NCBI GenBank assembly: GCA_021373115.1
Contig: JAJFTI010000009.1
Span: forward strand, 1 to 64,000
Source of the DNA: Eubacteriales bacterium
Lineage (GTDB): Bacteria > Bacillota > Clostridia > Christensenellales > CAG-138
Direction of reading: 5' to 3'
Length of the DNA stretch: 64,000 nt
Part shown: positions 34,408 to 43,551 of the stretch, in pieces
Layout of the letters: each line of letters opens with the position of its first letter
Position numbering within the stretch: the first letter of the stretch is position 1
Translations under genes and position numbers: made by a program
The notes under the pieces: generated by a model
Seen by the model: the letters and a program-made list of their open reading frames with translations, nothing else
Database searches by the model: none
What the model was told of the DNA's origin: nothing

Positions 34408-35382
34408 ATGGAACAGGGGAAGCCGCTCGTAACCGTTATTATCCCGACGCACGATCACGCGCCGTTCATTGCGCGCGCTGTGGAATCCGTGCTCGCGCAG
34501 AAGACGTCGTTTCCGTTTGACATTTTGCTGCACGACGACGCATCCGCGGACGGTACGGCGGAAATTGCGAAGGAATACGCCGCGCGCTATCCGGAGCGGA
34601 TTCGGCTGATTGCGCAGACGGTGAACCAGTACCGAACCGACAAAAAGATACAAACGCATATTCTCTACCCGCGCATAACAGCGAAGTACACCGCCATCTG
34701 CGACGGGGACGATCTTTGGACGGACGAAAACAAGCTGCAACTGCAGGTGGACTATCTGGAGAGCCACCCGGACTGTACACTCTGTATCTGCGGCGCGGAT
34801 AAAATCGACGTGAACGGGAAGATTCTCGGTGCGGCGGCGCCCTATGCGGAGGACTGTGCCGTGCGGATAGAGGACATGATCCGTGCGGGCGGGGAGTTCT
34901 GCTCCTCCAACACCATTGTTGCGCCAACGAAGCTGCTCAACAGCCAGCCGGATTTCTGCGAACTGACCGAGGTGGAGGACATTCCCGTACATATGTGGTG
35001 CGCGGTCAACGGCTACGCTTGGTACATGGCCAGGCACATGGCGGCGTACCGCTACGCCGTGCCCGGCTCCTGGAGCGTGCGCCAGAATGCGGCCAAGCAG
35101 GATACGCAGATTCAAACCTGCCGCGGGGTGATCGGACTGCTGCAGGGGTTCGACGATTATACCAAGGGAAAATACCGCGCGTCGTTTGCGGACGCGATCC
35201 TCTACCAGCAGTTTAAAATCAAGTGCATCGAGCACGATCTTGCGGCGCTGCGAAAACCGCCGTACCGCGCGTTTTATCGTGAGCTTACCCCGAAACGCAG
35301 AATCCGGCTCTGGCTGGAACGATACGCTCCGGCGCTGACGGCGCGTTTTATCGCGCGAATTCGAAAAGTAAGGAAATACTGA
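34408..35382 (+). CDS. Family 2 glycosyltransferase (tandem paralogue B)
   Basis: 324 residues. VTVIIPTHDHAPFIARAV, LHDDASADGTAEI and CDGDDLWTDENKLQLQ match the gene before it almost motif by motif, followed by YRYAVPGSW in both. The two have diverged in the acceptor half, suggesting different acceptors in one repeating unit. GAGGACGC precedes the ATG. Confidence 0.87.
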   Translation: MEQGKPLVTVIIPTHDHAPFIARAVESVLAQKTSFPFDILLHDDASADGTAEIAKEYAARYPERIRLIAQTVNQYRTDKKIQTHILYPRITAKYTAICDGDDLWTDENKLQLQVDYLESHPDCTLCICGADKIDVNGKILGAAAPYAEDCAVRIEDMIRAGGEFCSSNTIVAPTKLLNSQPDFCELTEVEDIPVHMWCAVNGYAWYMARHMAAYRYAVPGSWSVRQNAAKQDTQIQTCRGVIGLLQGFDDYTKGKYRASFADAILYQQFKIKCIEHDLAALRKPPYRAFYRELTPKRRIRLWLERYAPALTARFIARIRKVRKY

Positions 35383-35387
35383 CCGAT

Positions 35388-36896
35388 ATGGATCATTCGT
35401 TTCGCAACAAAACCATTTCGGGCGTCATCTGGAAGGCGATGGAGAGCGGCGGAAATCAGGCCGTGCGCTTCGTCATCTCCATTGTACTCGCGCGTATGCT
35501 CGACCCGGAGAACTATACGACGCTCGCGCTGCTGCTTATCTTCGTAAACATTGCGGACGTTTTCGTAAAACGCGGATTTTCCACTTCGCTTGTCCAGCGC
35601 AAGGACGCGGACAACACGGACTTTTCAAGCGTGCTCTGGGCAAGCCTTGCCATTGCGGGCATCCTTTATCTGGCGCTGTTCTTCGGCGCGCCGTATATTG
35701 CGCAATTCTATGAAGAGCCGCTCATCACGCCCGCGCTGCGCGTGGTTTCGGTGATCCTCTTTTCCGGCGCGTTCAACTCCGTTCAGAGCGCGATTATCAC
35801 CCGAAAGCTGGAGTTTCGCAAGCTCTGCATGGCAACGCTGGGGGCGACGCTCGTTTCCGGCGGGGTCGGCATTTACATGGCTTACGCGGGCTACGGCGTT
35901 TGGGCGCTCGTCGTGCAGCAGATGCTCGGTTCGTTCGCAACCGTCGTACTGCTCTGGTCGCTGGACCGCTGGAAACCCGCGTTGGTGTTCTCCACGGAGC
36001 GCGTCAAGCTGCTCTTCGGCTTCGGCTGGAAGCTGCTGGTGTCCAGCTTGCTGGACACGGGGTATTCGAGCCTTTCCTCACTGGTGATCGGCAAGCGCTA
36101 CATCGGCGACTCGCTGGCGTTCTACAATCGGGGGCGGCAGTATCCCGACATGGTGGCGAGCAATCTCACGAATGTTGCGCTTTCGGTGCTTTTTCCCGCC
36201 TATGCCGCGCATCAGGACGATACGGCGCGTGTACGCGAGATGGTGCGAAAGACGAACCGCTCCACCGCGCTGATGATCTTTCCCATGATGGCGGGGCTGG
36301 CCGCGATAGCCGTGCCGTTTGTGCGCGTGCTGCTGACCGATAAATGGCTGCCATGCGTGCCGTACCTGCAGATGATGTGCGTCGTTTACGCACTGTACCC
36401 CGTTGAGGCGACCGACTTACAGGCGATCAACGCGCTGGGCAGGAGCGACCTCTATCTCAAAACGGAGATCTATAAAAAGATTTTCGGCCTGCTTGCACTT
36501 GCCGTTTCAGTGTTTGCGTTTTCAACGCCGCTGGCCATTGCATGGGCGGTGGTTGCTACGGCGGTGTTTTCCATGCTCGTGACCATGATCGTGATGAAAC
36601 GGCTCTTTGCCTATCGTTACCGCGACCAGCTTTGGGATATGACCCCGCCGCTGCTGCTCTCCGGAGCGATGTGGGCGACGGTCTATGCCGTATCGCTGCT
36701 GACGGTCGGCGAACTGCCGAAACTGGCTCTGGAGATCGTCTGCGGGGTTGCGGTGTATATGGCTTTGGCGGTATTATTGAAGCTGGAAAGTTTCACATAC
36801 CTCTGGCAATCGATGAAGGGGTATTTTACGAGGAAAAGCGGCAAATCCGAATCGGAGGAAGAACCTGCGGAACCTTCCGCAGACGACCGGCCGTAA
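35388..36896 (+). CDS. Polysaccharide flippase (Wzx/MOP family)
   Basis: 502 residues with twelve to fourteen hydrophobic helices and the N-terminal KTISGVIWKAMESGG-like start of lipopolysaccharide-type exporters (RfbX/TuaB group). It would move undecaprenyl-linked repeat units across the membrane before polymerisation by the ligase-like protein at 29123. The last 25 residues are charged and probably cytoplasmic. Five bases after the previous gene. Confidence 0.9.
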   Translation: MDHSFRNKTISGVIWKAMESGGNQAVRFVISIVLARMLDPENYTTLALLLIFVNIADVFVKRGFSTSLVQRKDADNTDFSSVLWASLAIAGILYLALFFGAPYIAQFYEEPLITPALRVVSVILFSGAFNSVQSAIITRKLEFRKLCMATLGATLVSGGVGIYMAYAGYGVWALVVQQMLGSFATVVLLWSLDRWKPALVFSTERVKLLFGFGWKLLVSSLLDTGYSSLSSLVIGKRYIGDSLAFYNRGRQYPDMVASNLTNVALSVLFPAYAAHQDDTARVREMVRKTNRSTALMIFPMMAGLAAIAVPFVRVLLTDKWLPCVPYLQMMCVVYALYPVEATDLQAINALGRSDLYLKTEIYKKIFGLLALAVSVFAFSTPLAIAWAVVATAVFSMLVTMIVMKRLFAYRYRDQLWDMTPPLLLSGAMWATVYAVSLLTVGELPKLALEIVCGVAVYMALAVLLKLESFTYLWQSMKGYFTRKSGKSESEEEPAEPSADDRP

Positions 36897-36953
36897 CCGG
36901 CGATACTTCGTCAATATGGCGGTACAGTCCGAAAACAGGAGGAAGAAAAAGTT

Positions 36954-38243
36954 ATGAAACTGGCGGTTGCCGGAACGGGATATGTCGGCCTTGTCGCGGG
37001 CGTTTGCTTTGCGGAGCGCGGGCATTTGGTTACCTGCGTGGATGTGGATGAAGAGAAGGTAGCCCGCATGCGCGCCGGCGAGTCGCCTATTTATGAAGTC
37101 GGGCTGGAGGAACTGCTCAAAAAGAACATTGCGGAGAACCGGCTGTTCTTTACGACCGATTATGAACGCGCCTATTCGGATGCGGAGGCGATCTTCATCG
37201 GCGTTGGTACGCCGGAACAGCCGGACGGCAGCGCAAATTTAAGCTACATTGCCGCCGTATGCCGGCAGATTGCGCAGAGCGTAACGCGGGACTGTCTCGT
37301 GGTGGTCAAGTCCACGGTGCCGGTTGGCACGAACGATAAGGTGGAGCAATATATTAAGGACAATCTGGTTCGGGACGTAACGATACGCGTTGCGAGCAAT
37401 CCGGAGTTTCTTGCGCAGAGCAACGCCGTTCACGACATGCTGCATGCGGCGCGCATTATCATTGGCACGGACGACGAAGAGGCGGAGCGGCAGCTATTGG
37501 AAATCTACGCGCCGTTCGACCTGCCGGTCGTTTCGGTTTCCCGCCGCTCGGCGGAAATGATCAAGTATGCCTGCAACAACTTTCTTGCGCTCAAGATTTC
37601 GTTTATGAACGATATGGCAAACCTCTGCGAGCTGGTCGGCGCCAATATCGACGACGTTGCCGAGGGGATGCGTTACGATCCGCGCATCGGTGCGAAATTC
37701 CTGAAAGCGGGCGTAGGATATGGCGGAAGCTGTTTTCCAAAGGACACCAAGGCGCTGACGTATCTTGCCCGGCAAAACGGCGTTACGCTGAAAACCGTGG
37801 ACGCCGCGGTGGAGATCAACGCCGCGCAGCGCACGAGGCTGTTCGAAAAAGCGAAGAAAAGGCTCATGACGTTTGAGGACATGAAGGTTGCCGTGCTCGG
37901 GCTCGCGTTTAAGCCCGGTACGGACGATCTGAGGGAAGCGCCTTCGCTCGAAAACGTCCGGCTGCTGCTGGAACACGGCGCGAATCTCGTTTGCTACGAT
38001 CCGGTGGCCGGTGAGAATTTTCACAAAAAATATCCGGATGTTCCTTTGGCAAAATCGGTTGAAGAAGCGCTGGAGGGCGCGTTTTGCTGCTTTATCTTTA
38101 CGGAATGGGACGAGTTTGTTCGACTCTCGCCGGAGATGTTCCGCAGAAAGATGCGCGTTCCGCTCGTTTACGACGGACGGAATATTTTCGATCCGGATAA
38201 CATGAAGCGCGGCGGCGTGGAATACTACTCAATCGGAAGATAG
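36954..38243 (+). CDS. ugd: UDP-glucose 6-dehydrogenase
   Basis: 429 residues. NAD-binding GTGYVGL at the N-terminus, the central motif YACNNFLALKISF, catalytic Cys in GGSCFPKD and a C-terminal LGLAFKPGTDDLR. It oxidises UDP-glucose to UDP-glucuronate for acidic polysaccharides. AGGAGGAAG precedes the ATG. Immediately followed by an epimerase that would use its product. Confidence 0.95.
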   Translation: MKLAVAGTGYVGLVAGVCFAERGHLVTCVDVDEEKVARMRAGESPIYEVGLEELLKKNIAENRLFFTTDYERAYSDAEAIFIGVGTPEQPDGSANLSYIAAVCRQIAQSVTRDCLVVVKSTVPVGTNDKVEQYIKDNLVRDVTIRVASNPEFLAQSNAVHDMLHAARIIIGTDDEEAERQLLEIYAPFDLPVVSVSRRSAEMIKYACNNFLALKISFMNDMANLCELVGANIDDVAEGMRYDPRIGAKFLKAGVGYGGSCFPKDTKALTYLARQNGVTLKTVDAAVEINAAQRTRLFEKAKKRLMTFEDMKVAVLGLAFKPGTDDLREAPSLENVRLLLEHGANLVCYDPVAGENFHKKYPDVPLAKSVEEALEGAFCCFIFTEWDEFVRLSPEMFRRKMRVPLVYDGRNIFDPDNMKRGGVEYYSIGR

Positions 38244-39245
38244 GTGAACGATTTGGCGCAGACACACGAACAAACGGTTCTGGTTACGGGAGCTGCCGGA
38301 TTCATCGGTTACCATCTTTCCAGACGGCTGCTGGAAAGCGGCTGGCGCGTTACCGGAATCGACAGCTGCAATACTTATTACGATCCCTCGCTCAAACGGT
38401 CGCGGCTGAAGGAACTTTCCGCATACGGGAATTTTACGTTCCGGGAGGGCGATCTTTCGGAACCGGATGTTGTGGAAGCGCTTTTTCAGGAAACCAGACC
38501 GGAGATTGTCGTTCATCTTGCGGCGCAGGCCGGCGTTCGATACAGCATTGACAATCCGCGCGCCTATATCGAAAGCAACATTGTTGGTTTTTTCAATATG
38601 CTCGAAGCGGTTCGGCAGCATCCCGTCATGCATTTTCTTTACGCCTCCAGCTCATCTGTATACGGCAACCGCGAACAAACGCCGTTTTCCGTTCAGGATC
38701 GCGTGGACAAGCCCATTTCGCTTTACGCTGCAACCAAGAAGAGCAACGAGCTGTTTGCTTATACCTATTCGCACCTTTTCGATCTTCCCGCGACAGGGCT
38801 GCGGTTCTTTACGGTCTATGGCCCGTTCGGGCGGCCGGATATGGCCTACTTTAAATTTACAAAGGCGATCTTCGAAGGAAAACCGATTGACGTTTATAAC
38901 GGCGGTAATATGCTGAGGGACTTCACGTATGTGGACGACGTTACCTCCTGCGTGGAGCGTATGCTCCTTCAGCCGCCGTCGCCGGATGAAACCGGGGCGC
39001 GAAACGCGGTGTATAACATAGGCAACAACCAGCCGGTGCGGCTTCTGGACTTCATCCATACGCTGGAGGAAGCAATCGGCAAGCGCGCCGAGCTTCGGTT
39101 TCTGCCGATGCAGGCGGGGGACGTAGAGAAGACCTATGCGGATATCTCCGAAACGCAGCGGGACTTCGGGTTCGCGCCAAAGACCGGCATTCAGGAAGGC
39201 CTGGAAGCGTTCGTATCCTGGTATCGCGTGTATTTTCGAGTTTAA
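38244..39245 (+). CDS. UDP-glucuronate 4-epimerase-like (CapI family)
   Basis: 333 residues, short-chain dehydrogenase fold. GAAGFIGYH binds NAD; SSSSVYG supplies the Ser and YAATKKSNE the Tyr-Lys pair. The IDSCNTYYDPSLKRSRL and FRFFTVYGPFGRPDMA-like stretches match UDP-GlcA 4-epimerases. Start GTG 38244, directly after the ugd stop, with CGGAAGA as ribosome site. It would make UDP-galacturonate from the Ugd product. Confidence 0.9.
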   Translation: MNDLAQTHEQTVLVTGAAGFIGYHLSRRLLESGWRVTGIDSCNTYYDPSLKRSRLKELSAYGNFTFREGDLSEPDVVEALFQETRPEIVVHLAAQAGVRYSIDNPRAYIESNIVGFFNMLEAVRQHPVMHFLYASSSSVYGNREQTPFSVQDRVDKPISLYAATKKSNELFAYTYSHLFDLPATGLRFFTVYGPFGRPDMAYFKFTKAIFEGKPIDVYNGGNMLRDFTYVDDVTSCVERMLLQPPSPDETGARNAVYNIGNNQPVRLLDFIHTLEEAIGKRAELRFLPMQAGDVEKTYADISETQRDFGFAPKTGIQEGLEAFVSWYRVYFRV

Positions 39246-39352
39246 ATCAAACAGCACGGCAGAGCGGAACTGCTTTGCGATGCGGTTTGCATTCTCATAC
39301 GGCGGAGTTTAAAAATCCGGGAGTTTTGAAATTGGGAACAAGGGGTTTGAGT

Positions 39353-40009
39353 GTGGGGAAAAGATTAAGAGATTCTGTGGTCGGTTTCTATAACTACACG
39401 GTGATACTGACGTATTTCGGTGTGGTCAGCGCCGTGGTCGGCATTGGGCTGGCAATGTACGGGCGTACGTCGATGGCGATTGTGTGCCTGATGATCTCCG
39501 GATTTTGCGACCTGTTTGACGGTTCGATTGCCCGTACGCGGCAGAGAACGGAACATGAGAAGAAGTTTGGCATTCAAATCGATTCTCTGGCGGATTTAAT
39601 CTGCTTTGGCCTGCTGCCCGTTGCGATCGGATTTTCCGTCGGGATGACGCGCTGGTACGAAGCGGTGGTGCTGGTGGCCTACGTGCTGGCCGCGCTGATT
39701 CGGCTGGCTTATTACAACGTAACCGAAGATCAGCTGCAGTTTGGTGAAAACGCGCCCCGCGTTTATTACGACGGGCTGCCCGTTACGACGATAGCGCTCA
39801 TCCTGCCGCTCGTGTACACGATTCGCCCCGTCATGAAGAACGGCTTTCTGCTGCTCTACGCCATTACGCTGCTGCTGACCGCCGCCGCGTTCCTGCTGAA
39901 GGTGAAGGTGCGGAAACTCGGCATGAAAGGAATGATCGTCGCCGCTTTTTGCGGGCTGGGGGTGCTGGCGCTGCTGATCGCGGGCTGGAACAGCATCGGG
40001 GCTGTTTAG
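39353..40009 (+). CDS. pssA: CDP-diacylglycerol-serine O-phosphatidyltransferase
   Basis: 218 residues. The CDP-alcohol phosphotransferase motif is present as DGSIAR...FGIQIDSLAD, with the three-residue insertion usual in clostridial PssA. About seven membrane helices. GTG 39353 has AAGGGG 7 bases upstream; the frame open from 39275 lacks support. It makes phosphatidylserine, the precursor of phosphatidylethanolamine. No psd gene is seen next to it. It ends the polysaccharide operon. Confidence 0.88.
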   Translation: MGKRLRDSVVGFYNYTVILTYFGVVSAVVGIGLAMYGRTSMAIVCLMISGFCDLFDGSIARTRQRTEHEKKFGIQIDSLADLICFGLLPVAIGFSVGMTRWYEAVVLVAYVLAALIRLAYYNVTEDQLQFGENAPRVYYDGLPVTTIALILPLVYTIRPVMKNGFLLLYAITLLLTAAAFLLKVKVRKLGMKGMIVAAFCGLGVLALLIAGWNSIGAV

Positions 40010-40025
40010 CTGAAACGAACACGAA

Positions 40026-40052
40026 AAAAACCGGCTTTACGGCCGGTTTTTG
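40026..40052 (+). terminator. Terminator of the polysaccharide/pssA operon
   Basis: AAAAACCGGC (40026-40035) pairs with GCCGGTTTTT (40042-40051), loop TTTACG. Confidence 0.9.
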
Positions 40053-40067
40053 TGTTTTCTGAATGTT

Positions 40068-40199
40068 TATTCCAGACGGGAAACGTTCTTCGCAATTCGA
40101 TCGACGATTTTTTGGTCAATCCATTCGCCGAATTTGCGCGTAAAGAACATGCTGCTATCAGAAATTTCGCCGTCATTCGGCGAAACGAGAAACAATTTA
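40068..40199 (-). other. Short open frame resembling a displaced C-terminus
   Basis: On the minus strand, a frame ending at TAA 40070-40068 reads FLVSPNDGEISDSSMFF, then RKFGEWIDQKIVDRIAKN. It looks protein-like but has no ATG at its head and no ribosome site; it begins where the zinc-ribbon gene ends in another frame. It may be a frameshifted tail of that gene or a decayed fragment. Confidence 0.35.
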
Positions 40200-40556
40200 A
40201 GTTAAGTGGATAATCTTTGGAAAGAGAAAATCCAGATACGACAATTTAAATTCCAGATACGCTTGCAGGAAAGGCTTCGGCAAAGCGTTCTTGACACTCG
40301 AAACAATCGCGATTGCGGTTGTATGCGAACCGTTCCCCACGGAAGCAACGTAGTCAAGCGACGCGAATGCGAGGAACAATAGAAAAGCGAGAAGGACTAC
40401 CGAGAATAAGAACCGAAGCAATACAATGATGAATCCACTGGTGCGCAGGGAATGCCGCTGGCCGTATTCCGCGCCGCAGTAGGGGCAGTACCGCCCCGAA
40501 AAACGTGTCTTGCAAGATTTGCAGACACGGCGTTTTTTACGGATTTTTCGATGCAT
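40197..40556 (-). CDS. Zinc-ribbon membrane protein
   Basis: 119 residues. Residues about 12-30 form a zinc ribbon CKSC...CPYCG preceded by a very basic stretch (HRKIRKKRR). One strong membrane helix follows (about 43-67), then about 50 mostly helical residues. It overlaps the thyX stop by 20 bases, so it is probably co-transcribed with it. Function unknown; the basic zinc ribbon could bind nucleic acid at the membrane. A possible lost C-terminal extension is noted separately. Confidence 0.7.
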   Translation of the reverse strand: MHRKIRKKRRVCKSCKTRFSGRYCPYCGAEYGQRHSLRTSGFIIVLLRFLFSVVLLAFLLFLAFASLDYVASVGNGSHTTAIAIVSSVKNALPKPFLQAYLEFKLSYLDFLFPKIIHLT

Positions 40557-41295
40557 TCTTTAAAAGCTCCAATGCGTCCCTTTTCCGGATCACGCGGCAG
40601 GACGGGTGCTGGAACTCGTTTTCCGGGCAGTACCCAAGGGAAACGCAGTTCGGGCCCGCGCCTTCAAACAGAGCGGGGGACGCTTCCTTGCAAAGACGGA
40701 GCATTTTGTTTGCCAAATCGCGAATCTCCGTCTGCGCGTTCATACAGCAGCGAATTTTGAACCAATCCAGCAGTGCGTGCGCGTTCATCCCGATCAGCGC
40801 TTTAAATTCCGTTGCCTGCGGTTTGAGATAGCGCAGCTCCTCTTCCTTATAGCCCGTATCTACGCCGGCATCGTACCACTCTTCGAGCATGTTCAACAGA
40901 TCGACCGCTCCCAGGGATACCTTCGCACCGCCCGGCAGGGTGCAATCCGCGCGGTGGGAAAGGATTGAATCCGGCAGCACGACGTCGTAACTCCGTTTGC
41001 CGCCTTTCTCCACGCGCCCGCTCTTGATCAGATAACTCGCAAGGCGCTTGCGCACCAGCTGTACTTCGGTAACGCGGGAGTATCCTTCAACGCCAAACAG
41101 AAAATAGTCGAATTCCGTTGCGGCGAGGTGCCCTTTTTCAATAATGCTGCGCACAAGATCCGCATTATACGGCGAGGCAATGATATCCGAAAGCCCGCGT
41201 TCGCTGCGCGTAAAACGGGCGGCTACGTCCGTATAGACTTTTCCACCGCCTGCAAGCAGCACAACGGTACCATCCCCGACGCGCTTTAAATTCAT
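40537..41295 (-). CDS. thyX: Flavin-dependent thymidylate synthase-like protein (ThyX)
   Basis: 252 residues. The family motif RHRX7S appears as RKRLASYLIKS, so His is replaced by Lys. HLAATEFDYFLFGVEGYSR and the C-terminal AQTEIRDLA and CVSLGYCPE segments match ThyX. It would methylate dUMP to dTMP with FADH2 and methylene-THF. The ATG at 41295 has AAGGAGA upstream and overlaps the dCMP deaminase stop (ATGA), so deamination of dCMP feeds this enzyme directly. The Lys substitution makes full activity uncertain. Confidence 0.85.
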   Translation of the reverse strand: MNLKRVGDGTVVLLAGGGKVYTDVAARFTRSERGLSDIIASPYNADLVRSIIEKGHLAATEFDYFLFGVEGYSRVTEVQLVRKRLASYLIKSGRVEKGGKRSYDVVLPDSILSHRADCTLPGGAKVSLGAVDLLNMLEEWYDAGVDTGYKEEELRYLKPQATEFKALIGMNAHALLDWFKIRCCMNAQTEIRDLANKMLRLCKEASPALFEGAGPNCVSLGYCPENEFQHPSCRVIRKRDALELLKNASKNP

Positions 41296-41714
41296 AGGAT
41301 AACTTCTCCTTGCTGATTGATGACCTTGACAATCCCCGCGTTCTTGATCATTCTCGTGCACATGACGCAGGGGGTGGGGCATTCAATGGGGTGTTCAAAT
41401 CCTTCGAATCCGGAGAGATAAAGCGTACTGCCGAGCATTTCGTTTCGGCTTGCGCTGATAATGGCGTTTGCCTCCGCGTGGACGGCGACGCATTTTTCAT
41501 ATTGCTCGCCATGGGGGATTCCGTGACGTTCGCGCCAGCAGGTGCCAACGTCGCAACAGTTTTCATCCCCGCGGGGTGCGCCGTTGTATCCGGTTGCTAC
41601 GATTTCATCGTTTTTCACGATGACCGCGCCATATTGCCTGCGAAGGCAGGTGGATCGTTTGGCAACTTCGGCCGCTATGGAGAGATAATATGCCTGCTTG
41701 CTGATCCGTTCCAT
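41292..41714 (-). CDS. dCMP deaminase (ComEB-like)
   Basis: 140 residues. Zinc ligands and catalytic Glu in HAEANAI and PTPCVMC; an upstream extra zinc-binding site with CC and GTCW as in dCMP deaminases. It converts dCMP to dUMP, the substrate of the thymidylate synthase encoded next. The ATG at 41714 has GGGAGGTG 6 bases before it; the longer frame is not supported. Confidence 0.93.
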   Translation of the reverse strand: MERISKQAYYLSIAAEVAKRSTCLRRQYGAVIVKNDEIVATGYNGAPRGDENCCDVGTCWRERHGIPHGEQYEKCVAVHAEANAIISASRNEMLGSTLYLSGFEGFEHPIECPTPCVMCTRMIKNAGIVKVINQQGEVIL

Positions 41715-41866
41715 AAAAGCACCTCCCGAACTGGACTTTCTGTTGAGTATTTTCGCACAACAGTGCGGGAACGTCAATTGCCGATTCGGCGGTGAAAGCG
41801 GATAAAAACAGCGCGGGGATTCGATTTTCGGAAACGACAGTTTTTATGCGGCAAGAAGAGACCGGA

Positions 41867-42409
41867 TTAATCCGTTTCGAAAGGCTCCAGATCCAGCAGG
41901 CGTTCGGCCAGATTGTCCACCTCTAATTTGGAATCCAGCGCATAGTTGACCGTATACAACGTTCCGCCTTTCATGCGGCGCAAATAAGCCACGCAACGGT
42001 TCGCGTGATCAACCAGATACCGGTTGCGACGCTGCATGGAAGAGGGGCTGCAGTGTTCCGCGGCATACCATACTTCGGCGGCTCCGAGTAAAATGGCGTT
42101 ATAGCGGGCGAGCTGGTTCGCATCCCACCCGTTTGTCTGATCATGTCCCGGCAGGGCGAGATGCAGCGATATGGAGGGATCGTTTGCTTGCATGCGCAGT
42201 ACGGCTTCGGCCGCGAGCGTATCAAAGCCCAGGGCGCCGCCGGCGTAGAACTCCGTATATCCATCCGAAACGGCCTGCATAACGGCGCGATCAAGCAGCG
42301 CGGTGAGCACGCGCATGCCGGGCTTTCGCTCGGCGCCAAGATCGGGTAGCGCGTTGGGCCGGTGCCCCGTAAAGCAGCAGCCGCGGGCGCGATCAAACGG
42401 GTTTTGCAT
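41867..42409 (-). CDS. SLOG/DUF1273-type (YpsA-like) protein
   Basis: 180 residues. CCFTGHRP near the N-terminus, then a Rossmann-like fold with FYAGGALGFDTLAAEAV, matching the YpsA/DUF1273 group of SLOG nucleotide-binding proteins. No catalytic role is established for this group. GGAGGATGG precedes the ATG inside the end of the upstream gene (17-base overlap), so both are one transcript. Confidence 0.82.
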   Translation of the reverse strand: MQNPFDRARGCCFTGHRPNALPDLGAERKPGMRVLTALLDRAVMQAVSDGYTEFYAGGALGFDTLAAEAVLRMQANDPSISLHLALPGHDQTNGWDANQLARYNAILLGAAEVWYAAEHCSPSSMQRRNRYLVDHANRCVAYLRRMKGGTLYTVNYALDSKLEVDNLAERLLDLEPFETD

Positions 42410-43265
42410 CCATCCTCCGCGCGCCGATTACCGCCCGCGCCTGATCCGCGTTTCCTGTATGCAGCGCAAGCAGCGCGGCATCCATTAACTCCGGCGCTTC
42501 CGAACAAGCGCGATCGAACAATTCGGGAAACGATTCCGTCCGCTGGCGTTCGGGTTCCCATGGGGCGCTCCAGGGGGCGCGCGCCTGGTTGAGCCGGTCG
42601 CCGGGGTCCGGGTGCCGTGAGACGAGATATCCAATCATGCGGCCCGGCTTTCGGAGCAGACGCTCCAGCGCGCTAAAAAAGCGCAATTTACGGTTTTTCG
42701 GATCGAACGAGAGCGTGTTCACGGCGATCCATTTCCGGTAACTGCGCTGAAACGCGTTCCCCGTTTCAAGTGAAAACAGGGATTTGGCCAAAGCGGCATG
42801 AAACGCGTTCAGCTCGGTCAGCCGACTCGTCCGGTAAAACCGGCTGGGTGGCGCGGGCACGCCGGGCAAGCATATGAGATCCGCCATCATAAGGTCGATT
42901 TGGATTTCGGCGGGCGTATGCGCTTTTCCGGAAAATCGCGCTTCGATGTAGGGGTGCGCGGTCGTATCCAGAAGAAAATGGCATAGAAAGCCGAGCACAT
43001 ATGAACACAGAGCGTCGCTTTTTGAGGCAAGGGGCAGCATAGCGGAAAAAACAACGCGCATATCAAGCTTGTGCAGCCGATCCGCCAGATCGACGCGGCA
43101 GGGAAGGAATGCCGGTTTCGGCATCGCATCCCCAAAATACGGATCGGGCCCCATGGTGCCAATGAGAAACGCATCCATGTTTGCCTGCACAAGGCCGGAT
43201 ACCGCAGGGCTGGATTTTTTCAGCGCCGCCAGCCCGGCCAGCGCGTGTGTGAAATTATACGGCAT
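42393..43265 (-). CDS. Zinc-dependent phospholipase C-family protein
   Basis: 290 residues from the ATG at 43265, which starts the typical PYNFTHALAG; the ORF upstream runs through promoter sequence. Further family residues are GPDPYFGD and GFLCHFLLDTTAHPY (His/Asp metal ligands). No signal peptide, as in many Firmicute members of PF00882, whose substrates are unknown. A TATAAT box lies 6 bases upstream of the ATG and there is no ribosome site, so the message may be leaderless. Confidence 0.8.
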   Translation of the reverse strand: MPYNFTHALAGLAALKKSSPAVSGLVQANMDAFLIGTMGPDPYFGDAMPKPAFLPCRVDLADRLHKLDMRVVFSAMLPLASKSDALCSYVLGFLCHFLLDTTAHPYIEARFSGKAHTPAEIQIDLMMADLICLPGVPAPPSRFYRTSRLTELNAFHAALAKSLFSLETGNAFQRSYRKWIAVNTLSFDPKNRKLRFFSALERLLRKPGRMIGYLVSRHPDPGDRLNQARAPWSAPWEPERQRTESFPELFDRACSEAPELMDAALLALHTGNADQARAVIGARRMDAKPV

Positions 43266-43271
43266 GACATT

Positions 43272-43300
43272 ATTATACGGTTGAATCACGTGCGGAACAA
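43272..43300 (-). promoter_or_regulatory. Promoter abutting the phospholipase-like ATG
   Basis: Minus strand: TTGTTC (43300-43295), 17 bases, TATAAT (43277-43272). The start site would be at about 43265, the first base of the ATG. Confidence 0.6.
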
Positions 43301-43551
43301 GCCGCACGACAAAATACGAGAAAACCATGCGGATAATACCCGGCGGAAAATGTGAACATGCGCAGGGAGCCAGATGATACAGGCGAAGCCGCTCTGGATT
43401 CGAAGTTGAGTTTTCCGGAACTTGATATAAAGCAGTCATGAATTTTTTCCAACAAAAACGTGGAAAATTTGAAAATCTTGTGTTTCCCTATGGAACATTG
43501 TTTGAGCATCGTGTTACAATACGTGTGATAGCACGACTGAGGTGGAAGAGC

